In this document: in pieces, positions 8,348 to 16,448 of the stretch
How the letters are laid out: every line of letters begins with the position of its first letter
Position numbering within the stretch: the stretch's first letter is position 1
NCBI GenBank assembly: GCA_029941865.1
Contig: JAPYTO010000054.1
Location: 1-32,110 of the forward strand
From: Fuerstiella sp.
Lineage (GTDB): Bacteria > Planctomycetota > Planctomycetia > Planctomycetales > Planctomycetaceae
Direction: 5' to 3'
DNA: 32,110 nucleotides
Notes under the pieces: model-generated
What the model saw: the letters and a program-made list of their open reading frames with translations, nothing else
What the model was told of the DNA's origin: nothing
The model's database searches: none
Made by a program: the position numbers and the translations under genes

Positions 8348-9646
8348 ATGCGATTTGTTGTCCTTGCCGTTCTGTTATTCCCGTTTGGACAGGTCGCTGC
8401 GGTTGCGGAGAAACCGACCACAGCCGAAGCGATCAGCTATGGCGTTGACGACTGGCCGTGGTGGCGTGGACCTCAGCGAAACGGAATCGCCAGCGCCAAA
8501 CAGTCTCCTCCACTGACATGGAGCGAAACGGAAAACGTGCTGTGGAAGGTCGCCGTGCCCGGCCGGGGACACGGCTCCGCGACAGTGATCGGTGACCAGG
8601 TCTTCCTTGCGGTGGCAGATCCGGAACGTGAGGTGCAGTCGGTGCTGTGCTTCGACCGCCAGACCGGTGAACGCGTCTGGGAAGCGCTGGCTCACGAGGG
8701 CCACCTGGAAACCGGAGGAAACAAAAAGGCGTCACAGGCCTCATCAACCGTCGCGTACGACGGTCAGCGGCTGTTTATCAATTTCCTGAACAACGGAGCG
8801 ATCTTCACGACAGCGTTCGACATGTCCGGAGACCGGCTTTGGCAGACAAAGATCAGTGACTACGTCGTGCATCAGGGGTACGGCTCGTCACCGGCTCCCT
8901 ACAAGCACCTGGTCATTGTTGGGGCCGACAATAAGGGCGGTGGTGCCGTGGCAGCGCTGGACCGGGCGTCAGGCGACATCGTCTGGAAACAGTCGCGACC
9001 GGCGAAACCCAATTATTCCTCGCCCATCATTCTGAACGTTGCCGGAAAAGACCAGCTGTTCCTCACGGGGTGTGACAAAGTCACCAGTCTCGATCCCCTC
9101 ACAGGTACAACCAACTGGGAGATCGAAGGTGCGACAACGGAATGTGTGACATCGACGGTGACGGACGGAGTGCATATCTACACCAGCGGCGGATACCCAA
9201 AGAACCACATGGCCGCCGTTGTCGCCGACGGATCAGGAACCGTCACCTGGGAAAACACGGTGCGAGCCTACGTGCCGTCGATGCTGTGCAGTGACGGCTA
9301 TCTGTATGCAGCACTGGACGGAGGCTTCGCGACCTGCCGGGAAAGTGACACGGGAAAAGAGGTCTGGAAAAGTCGTCTCGGCGGCACCTTCAGCAGTTCC
9401 CCGGTTCTGGTGGGCGACCGCATCTACGCAACCAACGAAGAAGGCACAACCTTTGTCTTTAAAGCCTCGCCAGTCGCTTTCAAAGAACTGGCCCAAAACA
9501 AGCTTGGCGAAAGTGTGTTTGCCACACCGACAATCTGCGGCAGCCGCATCTACACTCGCGTGACGCATCAGGTCGACGGACGTCGACAGGAATACCTGTA
9601 CTGCCTGGGTTCACGCGGGCCGGTGCGGGCTGACGCCCGGGAATGA
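8348..9646 (+). CDS. Secreted PQQ-type beta-propeller protein
   Basis: The 432-aa product starts with a signal peptide (MRFVVLAVLLFPFGQVAAVA) and continues as one PQQ-like propeller with blade motifs such as WPWWRGPQRNGI, VLCFDRQTGERVWE, VAALDRASGDIVWKQ, VTSLDPLTGTTNWE and CRESDTGKEVWK. The WPWWRGPxRNG opening is typical of many Planctomycete propeller proteins, whose functions are mostly unknown. The ATG at 8348 is preferred over 8285 because CGGAG lies 8 bases upstream and the signal peptide then begins at residue 1. No PQQ-dehydrogenase catalytic motifs were recognised, so a scaffold or binding role is more likely than an oxidoreductase. It lies 193 bases after the ABC ATPase and may be a separate unit. 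Confidence 0.9.
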   Translation: MRFVVLAVLLFPFGQVAAVAEKPTTAEAISYGVDDWPWWRGPQRNGIASAKQSPPLTWSETENVLWKVAVPGRGHGSATVIGDQVFLAVADPEREVQSVLCFDRQTGERVWEALAHEGHLETGGNKKASQASSTVAYDGQRLFINFLNNGAIFTTAFDMSGDRLWQTKISDYVVHQGYGSSPAPYKHLVIVGADNKGGGAVAALDRASGDIVWKQSRPAKPNYSSPIILNVAGKDQLFLTGCDKVTSLDPLTGTTNWEIEGATTECVTSTVTDGVHIYTSGGYPKNHMAAVVADGSGTVTWENTVRAYVPSMLCSDGYLYAALDGGFATCRESDTGKEVWKSRLGGTFSSSPVLVGDRIYATNEEGTTFVFKASPVAFKELAQNKLGESVFATPTICGSRIYTRVTHQVDGRRQEYLYCLGSRGPVRADARE

Positions 9647-9757
9647 GATGGGCCGCTCCCGCTGGTCGCTCGAGAAACGTCAGCACGACGTACGGATCCA
9701 GGGGAACAATGCTCAGGTCAACGCGACCTGGCCGGCTGTCCGGATACGTCTGTTCTT

Positions 9758-9827
9758 GTGAGCGGCACGGCGCTAGCCGCCGGTTATTGGCAGTGTTTTT
9801 ACCCGCGGCTAGCGCCTTGCGGCTCAC
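9758..9827. repeat. 23-bp imperfect inverted repeat between convergent genes
   Basis: The arms 9758-9780 and 9805-9827 match over 23 positions with two mismatches around a 24-base centre. The core GCGCTAGCCGC is mirrored by GCGGCTAGCGC. It lies between the convergent genes ending at 9646 and 9852, so it could terminate transcription from both sides. Its GC-rich twofold form also fits a dispersed REP-like element. Confidence 0.8.
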
Positions 9828-9851
9828 TGTTTCTGGTATCCGGACAACCTG

Positions 9852-10232
9852 CTAATCCAGCCCCAGCGCGTCGCGGACACGTTGCACGGTTTCCGGCGAT
9901 GACAATTCTGCTTTTCCGAAACCGTACGTCGCTCCGGCGGCGACAGCCTGTTCCTGTGATTCGGGGAAGTTGGATATCAGCATAACGGGAATCTGTTCGG
10001 TCTGGGGATTGCTTCTAATCTGCTTCATGATCTCCATTCCGTCGCTGTAATCCGTGTCCAGCTTGCGATTGATCAGAATCAGATCCACCGAGTTTTTCTG
10101 TAGAGCCGTCAGCGAATCGTCGACCAGGTCCGTCGCGAGCACCTCCACGTCAAAATTTGATGTCAGGAAATGTGTGATCGCTGCATTGTCAGGGCGACAC
10201 TGACCAACGCTGAGAACGATTTTTGAAGGCAT
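9852..10232 (-). CDS. Receiver-domain protein lacking the phosphoacceptor Asp
   Basis: This stand-alone 126-aa protein has the CheY-like receiver layout: a beta-1 strand (IVLSVG), beta-3 strand VDLILINRKL, a Ser after beta-4 (VMLISNFPES) and a Lys after beta-5 (YGFGKAEL). The Asp that normally accepts phosphate at the end of beta-3 is replaced by Asn55, and the acidic pair after beta-1 is also absent (GQCRPD). It is therefore probably a pseudo-receiver that signals by binding or is not regulated by phosphorylation, unless Asp59 or Asp61 substitutes. No output domain and no adjacent kinase are visible. A GGAAAG site lies upstream of the ATG. Confidence 0.85.
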   Translation of the reverse strand: MPSKIVLSVGQCRPDNAAITHFLTSNFDVEVLATDLVDDSLTALQKNSVDLILINRKLDTDYSDGMEIMKQIRSNPQTEQIPVMLISNFPESQEQAVAAGATYGFGKAELSSPETVQRVRDALGLD

Positions 10233-10516
10233 TTGGTATTCTTTCCGGGATTCACCGATTGTCGAAACGTCAACTCGCCCGGCATGGGTAAGACCGCAGC
10301 GACCGGACGCTCAGAAAGTGGAAATCCTTGCGACAAATCCAAACAAATCAAGACAAGGGCGCCCATTGCCGCTACAAATTCAACCAGATTCCGGAACTGG
10401 CAGACGCATCGGCAGTCGTTCCCGGCCCGTCACTATTTTCCTGAGATCCACTTCCGGCCAAAAACACTCGCCCCTGGGGCGATTTTCTATGAATCCCCCG
10501 TTGTAGAAGCCCCTTT

Positions 10517-11707
10517 ATGTCGCAATTTGATGTCGCAGTAATCGGGGGTGGAATCATCGGCCTTGCCACCGCATGGCAGATTTCAGAACGTGATCCAAAC
10601 CGGAAGATCGTGTTGCTGGAAAAAGAATCGTCGCTGGCAGCGCATCAGACGGGGCGCAATTCCGGCGTCATTCACTCGGGCATTTACTACAAGCCGGGCT
10701 CTCTGCGCGCGAAGAATTGCCGTGAAGGCAAGGTGGCGCTGGAAGCCTTCTGCACAGAACACGACGTCGCCTGGCAACAAACGGGAAAAGTCATTGTCGC
10801 GACCAGTGACAGTCAGTTTTCGGCACTGGACAACATTCTCGATCGCGGTCAGCAGAACGGCGTGAACTGTGCAATCATCGACCAGGACCGACTGCGAGAA
10901 CTGGAACCTCATACAGCAGGTATCAAAGCGATTCACGTCCCGGAAGCGGGCATCGTGGACTACCCGGGAGTGTGTACGAAGCTGGGCAAAATACTGGAAA
11001 GTCGGGGCGCTGTGATACGCCTCGGTTCCCGAGTTGTCGAAATCCGTCAGGCCACCGACGCCGTGACTCTTGTCACGCCGGACGGTGCTGTGGAAGCGGC
11101 CCAGGTGGTCAATTGCACAGGACTGCACAGCGATCGCATGGCGAAACTGTCGGGCCAGAAGATGAAGGAAAAGATTGTCCCATTTCGCGGTGAGTATTAT
11201 ACCCTGGTGCCGGAAGCCGCACATCTCTGCCAGTCCCTGATTTATCCGGTGCCGGATCCGGAGTTTCCGTTTCTAGGCGTGCACTTTACGCGAATGATCG
11301 AAGGTGGTGTGGAATGCGGCCCCAATGCCGTCCTGGCCCTCGCGCGAGAAGGCTATTCGTGGGGCCAGATCAATCCGCGAGATTTGTTTGAATCGCTCAC
11401 CTATCCAGGTTTTCTTCGGCTGGCACTACGGTACTGGAAGACCGGTGCCGGCGAGATCTGGCGTTCGCTGTCAAAGGCCGCATTTGTGCGAGCGTTGCAG
11501 AAGCTTGTGCCGGAGATCAAGTGCGAGCATCTTGTGCCGGCTCCGGCTGGTGTACGTGCTCAGGCATTGGCGCCTGAAGGAAAATTAGTGGACGATTTTC
11601 TGATTCTTCGGCAGAATCGAGTGCTGAACGTCTGCAATGCTCCGTCCCCCGCTGCCACAGCATCGCTTAACATTGGTAAACATATTGCGGTGGAACTGGG
11701 AATCTGA
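10517..11707 (+). CDS. lhgO: L-2-hydroxyglutarate oxidase (LhgO family)
   Basis: The 396-aa protein is an FAD-dependent oxidoreductase of the DAO fold. It has a dinucleotide-binding motif VIGGGIIGLATAW (8-20) and Glu35 at the end of beta-2. The HQTGRNSGVIHSGIYYKPG block (43-61) and the C-terminal PAGVRAQAL and CNAPSPAATASL motifs are typical of L-2-hydroxyglutarate oxidases. The known reaction oxidises L-2-hydroxyglutarate to 2-oxoglutarate, removing a by-product of malate dehydrogenase and lysine or glutarate catabolism and passing electrons to the membrane quinone pool. Length is normal and no residue seems missing. It stands alone, 284 bases from the divergent receiver gene. No neighbouring lysine or glutarate genes support a specific pathway. 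Confidence 0.92.
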   Translation: MSQFDVAVIGGGIIGLATAWQISERDPNRKIVLLEKESSLAAHQTGRNSGVIHSGIYYKPGSLRAKNCREGKVALEAFCTEHDVAWQQTGKVIVATSDSQFSALDNILDRGQQNGVNCAIIDQDRLRELEPHTAGIKAIHVPEAGIVDYPGVCTKLGKILESRGAVIRLGSRVVEIRQATDAVTLVTPDGAVEAAQVVNCTGLHSDRMAKLSGQKMKEKIVPFRGEYYTLVPEAAHLCQSLIYPVPDPEFPFLGVHFTRMIEGGVECGPNAVLALAREGYSWGQINPRDLFESLTYPGFLRLALRYWKTGAGEIWRSLSKAAFVRALQKLVPEIKCEHLVPAPAGVRAQALAPEGKLVDDFLILRQNRVLNVCNAPSPAATASLNIGKHIAVELGI

Positions 11708-11881
11708 ACGTGTGACGCCACCAACAATTTTCAGAATAGTGGCCAGGAACCTGCGGCGCAATGCGAACGAGTGCATGGTCAACCCTGAATTCGGGCGTTG
11801 ACTGTTTTTCGCGGGATTGGCGTTGGTCATTTACTCTCCGACGAGCATACGTACTGTACACGAGGGGCGACGAAAGATTTC

Positions 11882-12010
11882 ACCCTCCTTCCAGGAGGGT
11901 CGAGCCTAAGCGAGGGGAGCTTTTTTCGGGCGTTTCCTCACTTGTTGTCGCAAAACTGCACCAACCGCCCTCCGCTCGTTCCTTGCGCCCCTCCCACGTG
12001 GAGGGTGAAA
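11882..12010. repeat. Compound palindromic intergenic repeat
   Basis: This part of the 536-base gap between 11707 and 12244 starts with a hairpin (ACCCTCC, GGAGGGT at 11882-11900) and ends with another (CCCTCC, GGAGGG near 11993-12009). The outer CACCCTCC and GGAGGGTG arms are also complementary over the whole block. GAGGGGAGCTTTTTT near 11914 could act as a terminator after lhgO. The rest of the gap shows no credible gene; a promoter for 12244 probably lies in 12130-12235. Confidence 0.65.
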
Positions 12011-12243
12011 TTGATTGTGGAGATGCCAGTGCCCAGAGAGAGTGTGAAGTCAGAATCGAATGCTCTCCCAGCCTGCCCCCACTCAGCGGACACACCGCGA
12101 CGTTTCAATTGCCTAAAGGTTAGCTGTTCGTTCGAATGGCGATTAACTACACTCTTCAGACGTTGAGCGCTCGACCGAGTTCGGTGAGTCAGGGCTGCTC
12201 TGCACAATCCATCACACGTTCCGTTTAGACTGAGGTTAGTTCG

Positions 12244-13995
12244 ATGTATCGAGCTTTATTGACAGGTGTCCTGACCGTTTCCACAACTCTGGCAGCCGCA
12301 TTGCCGGCACATGGTCAGACGGGATCTACAGGCAGGGTGCTCAGTGACCAGATCCTTCCGCAGGACACCTACCTATACGTTTCTTTTCCGAACATCACAG
12401 CCCTGAAGAGCCATTTCACTCAGGCGTCCGTCGGCCAACTGTGGAACGATCCCGCTCTGGACGATTTCAAGGCCGAGGTCACAAATGCATTCAGCAATGA
12501 GCTGGACGAAGGATTAGTTCAGGTTCAGGAGGCACTGGGACTTACGCTGCTGGAATTTCTTCAAATCCCCAGCGGCGAAATCTCAATGGCTGTGTCCAAA
12601 GTTTCGGGCAACAAGATGGGCCTGGTAATTTTTATGGACTTTGGCGACAAAGAACAACAGGTTCAGGACCTGCTGGCCAAGGCAGTTGAAGTGTTGTCGC
12701 AGATTCCCAAACTGAGCCACGAAGACGAAGTCTTCGACGGGACGGCACTGACGATGTTTCAGATTCAATATCCGGGAAAGCCACCAACGCCACTTGCCAA
12801 AGAATTTGGCTGGTTTGTGAAGGACGGCCGCCTGGTCATTTCCAACCGAGGCGAACTGCTGGAATCCGCACTGACGAACTGGGGCGGTGAAGCTAACGAC
12901 GCTTTCACCAGTAACGAAGCCTATTCCTACATTATGTCACGCTGCCAGTCAGGCGATCGAACGTCTTTAAGCACGTTCTTTTTAGACCCCATTGGTCTGG
13001 TTAAAGATCTTATCACCACTGGGTCGCTGGGCCAGCAGGCAACGATGGGGGGAGGCATGTTGTTGTCCATCCTGCCAATGACGGGCCTGAATCAGTTGAA
13101 GGCCATGGGAACTATCGCTGAAGCGGGCAGCGGTGAGTTTGAAAGCGTGCAGCGATCGGTGTTCTACTCGGAACAACCACCGATAGCCCTGATGCAGGTG
13201 TTCCAACTCGACGAAGGCGATCAGGCACCGCCGGCGTGGGTCAAGGAAGACGCAACCACTTACATTGCCCTGAAGTGGAAGATTGATGACGCATTTAACG
13301 CCATCGAATCACTGGTCGATTCGTTTCAAGGATCCGGAGCAGTAGCGGAGCGCTTGAATCAGTTGGCCAAAAGTGGTCCGGGACTTCACGTAAAAAAAGA
13401 CATCATTGATCAGCTGACGGGGCAGATCCGACTGGTCGGCGCTCCTGGTGGACGGGCCGGCTATGGTGGCGATCAGATGCTGCTGGCACTTGGTGTTCGC
13501 AACGACGAATCGGCTGCAGCCGTTCTGTCAAAGATCGCAGACTTGTTGGGCATGCAGTCCCGAGAGTTTCAGGGCGCAACGCTTTACGAAATCGAGGGTC
13601 CGGAAGCAGGGCAGTCCGTGGGAGTCGTGGTTTCCGGCGGTCAAATAATGATCGGTCTGGGAGAATCTCTGATGAATCAGACTCTTCGAAATGACGATGA
13701 CATTCGTCCTCTGTCCGAGTCCGCCGACTATCGTCGCGTTGCTCAGCATTTTCCAGCCAACGCTCTTTCCATCCAGTTCAGTCGACCAGCGGAACAGTAT
13801 CGCTCACTCTACGAAATGCTGCAAAGCGGTGAGGCAGCAGATCAATTTCCGGGTATGGATGAATTGTTCGACAAGGTCGATTTCACGACGCTGCCACCGT
13901 TTGAAGCGATCGCAAAGTACATTCATCCTGCCGGCAGCTACGCAAAGAAGGACGAAAACGGAATGTTCGTGGAAGCATTTCAGTTAAGCGAATAG
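12244..13995 (+). CDS. Exported protein of unknown function, possibly DUF3352-like
   Basis: The 583-aa protein has a signal peptide (about 1-24, ending PAHG-Q) and no other membrane segment. The mature part opens with LPQDTYLYVSFPNI. It alternates beta strands and helices in what looks like two related halves, with phrases such as WFVKDGRLVISN and VVVSGGQIMIGLG in comparable places. This layout resembles the DUF3352-type secreted proteins common in Planctomycetes and cyanobacteria, but the match is by pattern only. No catalytic motif was recognised. GAGG about 9 bases before the ATG supports the start. It is a single-gene unit, followed by hairpins at 14018-14100. Confidence 0.85.
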   Translation: MYRALLTGVLTVSTTLAAALPAHGQTGSTGRVLSDQILPQDTYLYVSFPNITALKSHFTQASVGQLWNDPALDDFKAEVTNAFSNELDEGLVQVQEALGLTLLEFLQIPSGEISMAVSKVSGNKMGLVIFMDFGDKEQQVQDLLAKAVEVLSQIPKLSHEDEVFDGTALTMFQIQYPGKPPTPLAKEFGWFVKDGRLVISNRGELLESALTNWGGEANDAFTSNEAYSYIMSRCQSGDRTSLSTFFLDPIGLVKDLITTGSLGQQATMGGGMLLSILPMTGLNQLKAMGTIAEAGSGEFESVQRSVFYSEQPPIALMQVFQLDEGDQAPPAWVKEDATTYIALKWKIDDAFNAIESLVDSFQGSGAVAERLNQLAKSGPGLHVKKDIIDQLTGQIRLVGAPGGRAGYGGDQMLLALGVRNDESAAAVLSKIADLLGMQSREFQGATLYEIEGPEAGQSVGVVVSGGQIMIGLGESLMNQTLRNDDDIRPLSESADYRRVAQHFPANALSIQFSRPAEQYRSLYEMLQSGEAADQFPGMDELFDKVDFTTLPPFEAIAKYIHPAGSYAKKDENGMFVEAFQLSE

Positions 13996-14017
13996 TTGAC
14001 CGCCGGCTCTGTCGGCC

Positions 14018-14065
14018 AGAAAGACCAAACCTGACTTCGTCGCCGTGGCGTAGTCAGGTCTTTCT
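14018..14065 (+). terminator. Hairpin after gene 12244-13995
   Basis: AGAAAGACC (14018-14026) pairs perfectly with GGTCTTTCT (14057-14065), and inner CTGAC/GTCAG bases extend the stem. It lies 22 bases after the stop codon, with T-rich sequence in the right arm. A second hairpin (CACGGCT/AGCCGTG, 14079-14100) follows. Factor-independent termination is plausible but lacks a clean T-run. Confidence 0.55.
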
Positions 14066-14169
14066 TTGCGCTTCAAGACACGGCTCGATGAAAAGCCGTG
14101 CCCGGCGATTGTCATTTGCAGCCGAGGCGGAGATGCTGTTGGAACTTTGGCAGCAAATGAATGAGGGGT

Positions 14170-14234
14170 TGTGTGCCACTGGCGTGGCCAGTGTTTTGGG
14201 TGCATTGCGGCACTGGCAGAGCCAGTGGCACACA
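14170..14234. repeat. 14-bp perfect inverted repeat with inner palindrome
   Basis: TGTGTGCCACTGGC (14170-14183) is exactly complementary to GCCAGTGGCACACA (14221-14234). Inner GGCCAGTG and CACTGGC segments pair too. It sits upstream of the moxR-like start in a 393-base gap that otherwise shows no gene. The sequence resembles a palindrome family I recall as common between Planctomycete genes. Confidence 0.8.
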
Positions 14235-14388
14235 TCAAGACAGAACTGAATGTGTCAGGGCATCAGCTGACGGAGTGCGAGGCACGGTCCGCCATCTGGT
14301 GACTCTCTCTGACAATGCAGATAACGATTCAACATGGACAGTTTCTGCTCATCGCAGACGAAAAGAAAAAGCACTTCAGAAGGTAGTC

Positions 14389-15378
14389 ATGCAGGCGGAT
14401 ATACAACACATCAAAGAAAAAGTGGTCGAGAAGGCCGATCTGATTCGTCGCCTGAACGGAGAGCTGGGCAAAGTCGTTGTCGGGCAGGAAGCGATGGTAT
14501 CGCGACTGATGGTCGGGCTGCTGACCGACGGACACGTGCTGCTGGAAGGCGTACCCGGCCTGGCCAAGACAACAGTCATCACCGCGCTGGCTCAGGCGCT
14601 GGCTGTCGATTTCAGCCGCATTCAGTTCACTCCGGACCTGTTACCGGCGGATTTGATCGGCACGATGATTTACGTGCCCGGCGACGGATCGTTCACGACT
14701 CGTAAAGGGCCAATTTTCAGCAATCTCGTTCTGGCGGATGAAATCAACCGAGCCCCCTCGAAAGTGCAGTCAGCTCTGCTGGAAGCCATGCAGGAACGGC
14801 AGGTCACCATCGGCACCGAAACCTATTCGCTGGATCGACCGTTTCTTGTACTGGCGACTCAGAACCCCATCGAACAGGAGGGTACGTATCCGCTACCGGA
14901 AGCGCAGGTTGACCGATTCATGCTGAAGGTAACGATCACATATCCTGAGCCGGACGAGGAGCGGAAGGTCCTGGATATGGCTCTGGACGAGACCGCTCGC
15001 CCGGTGCAGTCCGTGCTTAGTCCGCAGGACATCTTCGATATGCAGGATGTGGTCCGGATGATCTACATCGACGATCAGATCAAGGATTACATCGTGTCCA
15101 TTGTGCGGGCCACGCGCGACCCAAAGTCGTTTCAGCTTGACCATATTTCTCAATTGGTCGACTTCGGTGCGTCACCACGAGCCAGTATTTTTCTGGGTAA
15201 GGGCGCTCGAGCGATCGCGTTCCTGAACGGTCGCGGCTACGTGACTCCACAGGATGTCAAGGACATCGCCTACGACGTTCTGCGACACCGGGTCATTCTG
15301 ACGTACGAGGCGGAGGCTGAAGAGATGACGTCAGATGACGTGATCCGTCAGATTCTCAGCGCGGTGCCGGTGCCATGA
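14389..15378 (+). CDS. MoxR family AAA+ ATPase
   Basis: The 329-aa protein carries Walker A GVPGLAKT (54-61), Walker B LVLADEIN (113-120), sensor ATQNP (146-150) and the family block EGTYPLPEAQVDRF. MoxR ATPases act as chaperones that load metals or cofactors into, or remodel, partner proteins, usually with DUF58/VWA proteins encoded next door. The ATG at 14389 has a GAAGG site 6 bases upstream and gives the usual length; an extension to 14161 would translate an intergenic palindrome. Its stop codon overlaps the start of the DUF58 gene by four bases, showing translational coupling. The client protein is not evident. Confidence 0.95.
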   Translation: MQADIQHIKEKVVEKADLIRRLNGELGKVVVGQEAMVSRLMVGLLTDGHVLLEGVPGLAKTTVITALAQALAVDFSRIQFTPDLLPADLIGTMIYVPGDGSFTTRKGPIFSNLVLADEINRAPSKVQSALLEAMQERQVTIGTETYSLDRPFLVLATQNPIEQEGTYPLPEAQVDRFMLKVTITYPEPDEERKVLDMALDETARPVQSVLSPQDIFDMQDVVRMIYIDDQIKDYIVSIVRATRDPKSFQLDHISQLVDFGASPRASIFLGKGARAIAFLNGRGYVTPQDVKDIAYDVLRHRVILTYEAEAEEMTSDDVIRQILSAVPVP

Positions 15379-16262
15379 GTGTTCAATCGGTCGCAGAAAT
15401 TCTCCGGAAGGTCCAGCGCATTCAGATTGTGGCGAACCGTTCTGTCAACGACCTGCTGGCGGGGCAGTATCGGAGTGTCTTTCGCGGTCGCGGCATGGAA
15501 TTTGACGAAGTTCGCGAGTATCAGCCGGGCGATGAAATTCGCACGATCGACTGGAATGTCACGGCTCGCGCGGGAACACCGTTTATTAAGCGATTCAGTG
15601 AAGAACGCGAGCTGACCGTGTTATTCATGCTGGACATTTCCGCGTCAGGATGTTTCGGATCCGGTCAGCAGTCCAAGCTGGACGTCATGATTGAGATGGC
15701 GGCCCTGCTGATGTTTTCGGCATTGAAGAACAACGACAAAGTCGGCGTGCAATTGTTCGCCAACGACGTAGAGAGCTATTTTCCGCCGCGGAAGGGCAAG
15801 AGCAACGTGCTGCGGCTCATTCGGGAAATGCTTGCCGTCGAGCCGGTTCAGAAAGCCACAAGTCTGGACACGGCGCTGCGGTATCTGAATCGCGTACAGA
15901 AGCGACGCGCCGTGGTCTTCCTCATCAGCGATTTTCAGACCGAGGCCTCACGCCGGGCACTGGCAATTTCTAATGGGCGGCATGACCTTGTGGCGATCAC
16001 AGTCGTCGACCCACGCGAGCAGACGCTGCCGAATGTTGGATTTATCACGCTTCGCGATGCAGAATCAGGCGAGTTGGTCGAGGTCGACACACGGCACCCG
16101 GAGGTGCGCCGTCTGTTTTCCGAAAAAGCGGCAGACACTCAGCAGCAACTGTCTTCGGGACTGCGACGTGCCGGTGTTGACCAACTGTCGATCAACACGG
16201 GGGAATCCTACGCCACAAGCCTTCGTCGCTTTTTTGAGTCACGAGAAAGACGGCTGCGGTAA
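15375..16262 (+). CDS. DUF58 / VWA-like protein, MoxR partner
   Basis: The 295-aa protein has the DUF58 signature FRGRGMEFDEVREYQPGDE (37-55) followed by IDWNVTAR, then a von Willebrand A-like domain with the metal-site motif DISAS (Asp87, Ser89, Ser91) and a later ISDFQTE. It has no obvious membrane helix, so it is probably cytoplasmic. Members of this family are encoded with MoxR ATPases and probably deliver or recognise their substrate. The ATG overlaps the moxR stop in ATGA. Larger Planctomycete clusters of this kind continue with BatA-like membrane VWA genes; here the cluster stops after two genes. Confidence 0.93.
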   Translation: MSVQSVAEILRKVQRIQIVANRSVNDLLAGQYRSVFRGRGMEFDEVREYQPGDEIRTIDWNVTARAGTPFIKRFSEERELTVLFMLDISASGCFGSGQQSKLDVMIEMAALLMFSALKNNDKVGVQLFANDVESYFPPRKGKSNVLRLIREMLAVEPVQKATSLDTALRYLNRVQKRRAVVFLISDFQTEASRRALAISNGRHDLVAITVVDPREQTLPNVGFITLRDAESGELVEVDTRHPEVRRLFSEKAADTQQQLSSGLRRAGVDQLSINTGESYATSLRRFFESRERRLR

Positions 16263-16448
16263 CGTTCTGAGTCAACTGAGTTTTGCCGCATTTCACCGGG
16301 CGTGGGAACATTCGGTAACAGATGCAACTGATCCTCAGAAAACGGGTGAATTTCCCGTCATCGCACTTACACCATTCGTAGCGTGCCGCCATATTCCGCG
16401 GTCACCGCCGGATACCGCAGGCAAACTCAATGCCCCCCACCCTTTCTT

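Noticed and set aside
8348-9646. PQQ-dependent dehydrogenase
   Set aside because: Only the propeller blade pattern is present; no catalytic Asp/Glu context or disulphide of quinoprotein dehydrogenases was recognised.
11761-12207. Small ORFs in the gap before 12244
   Set aside because: They cross the palindromic repeat 11882-12010, overlap each other in several frames and have no ribosome sites.
14161-14388. N-terminal extension of the MoxR protein
   Set aside because: It would translate the 14-bp inverted repeat and lacks family similarity; ATG 14389 has a good ribosome site.
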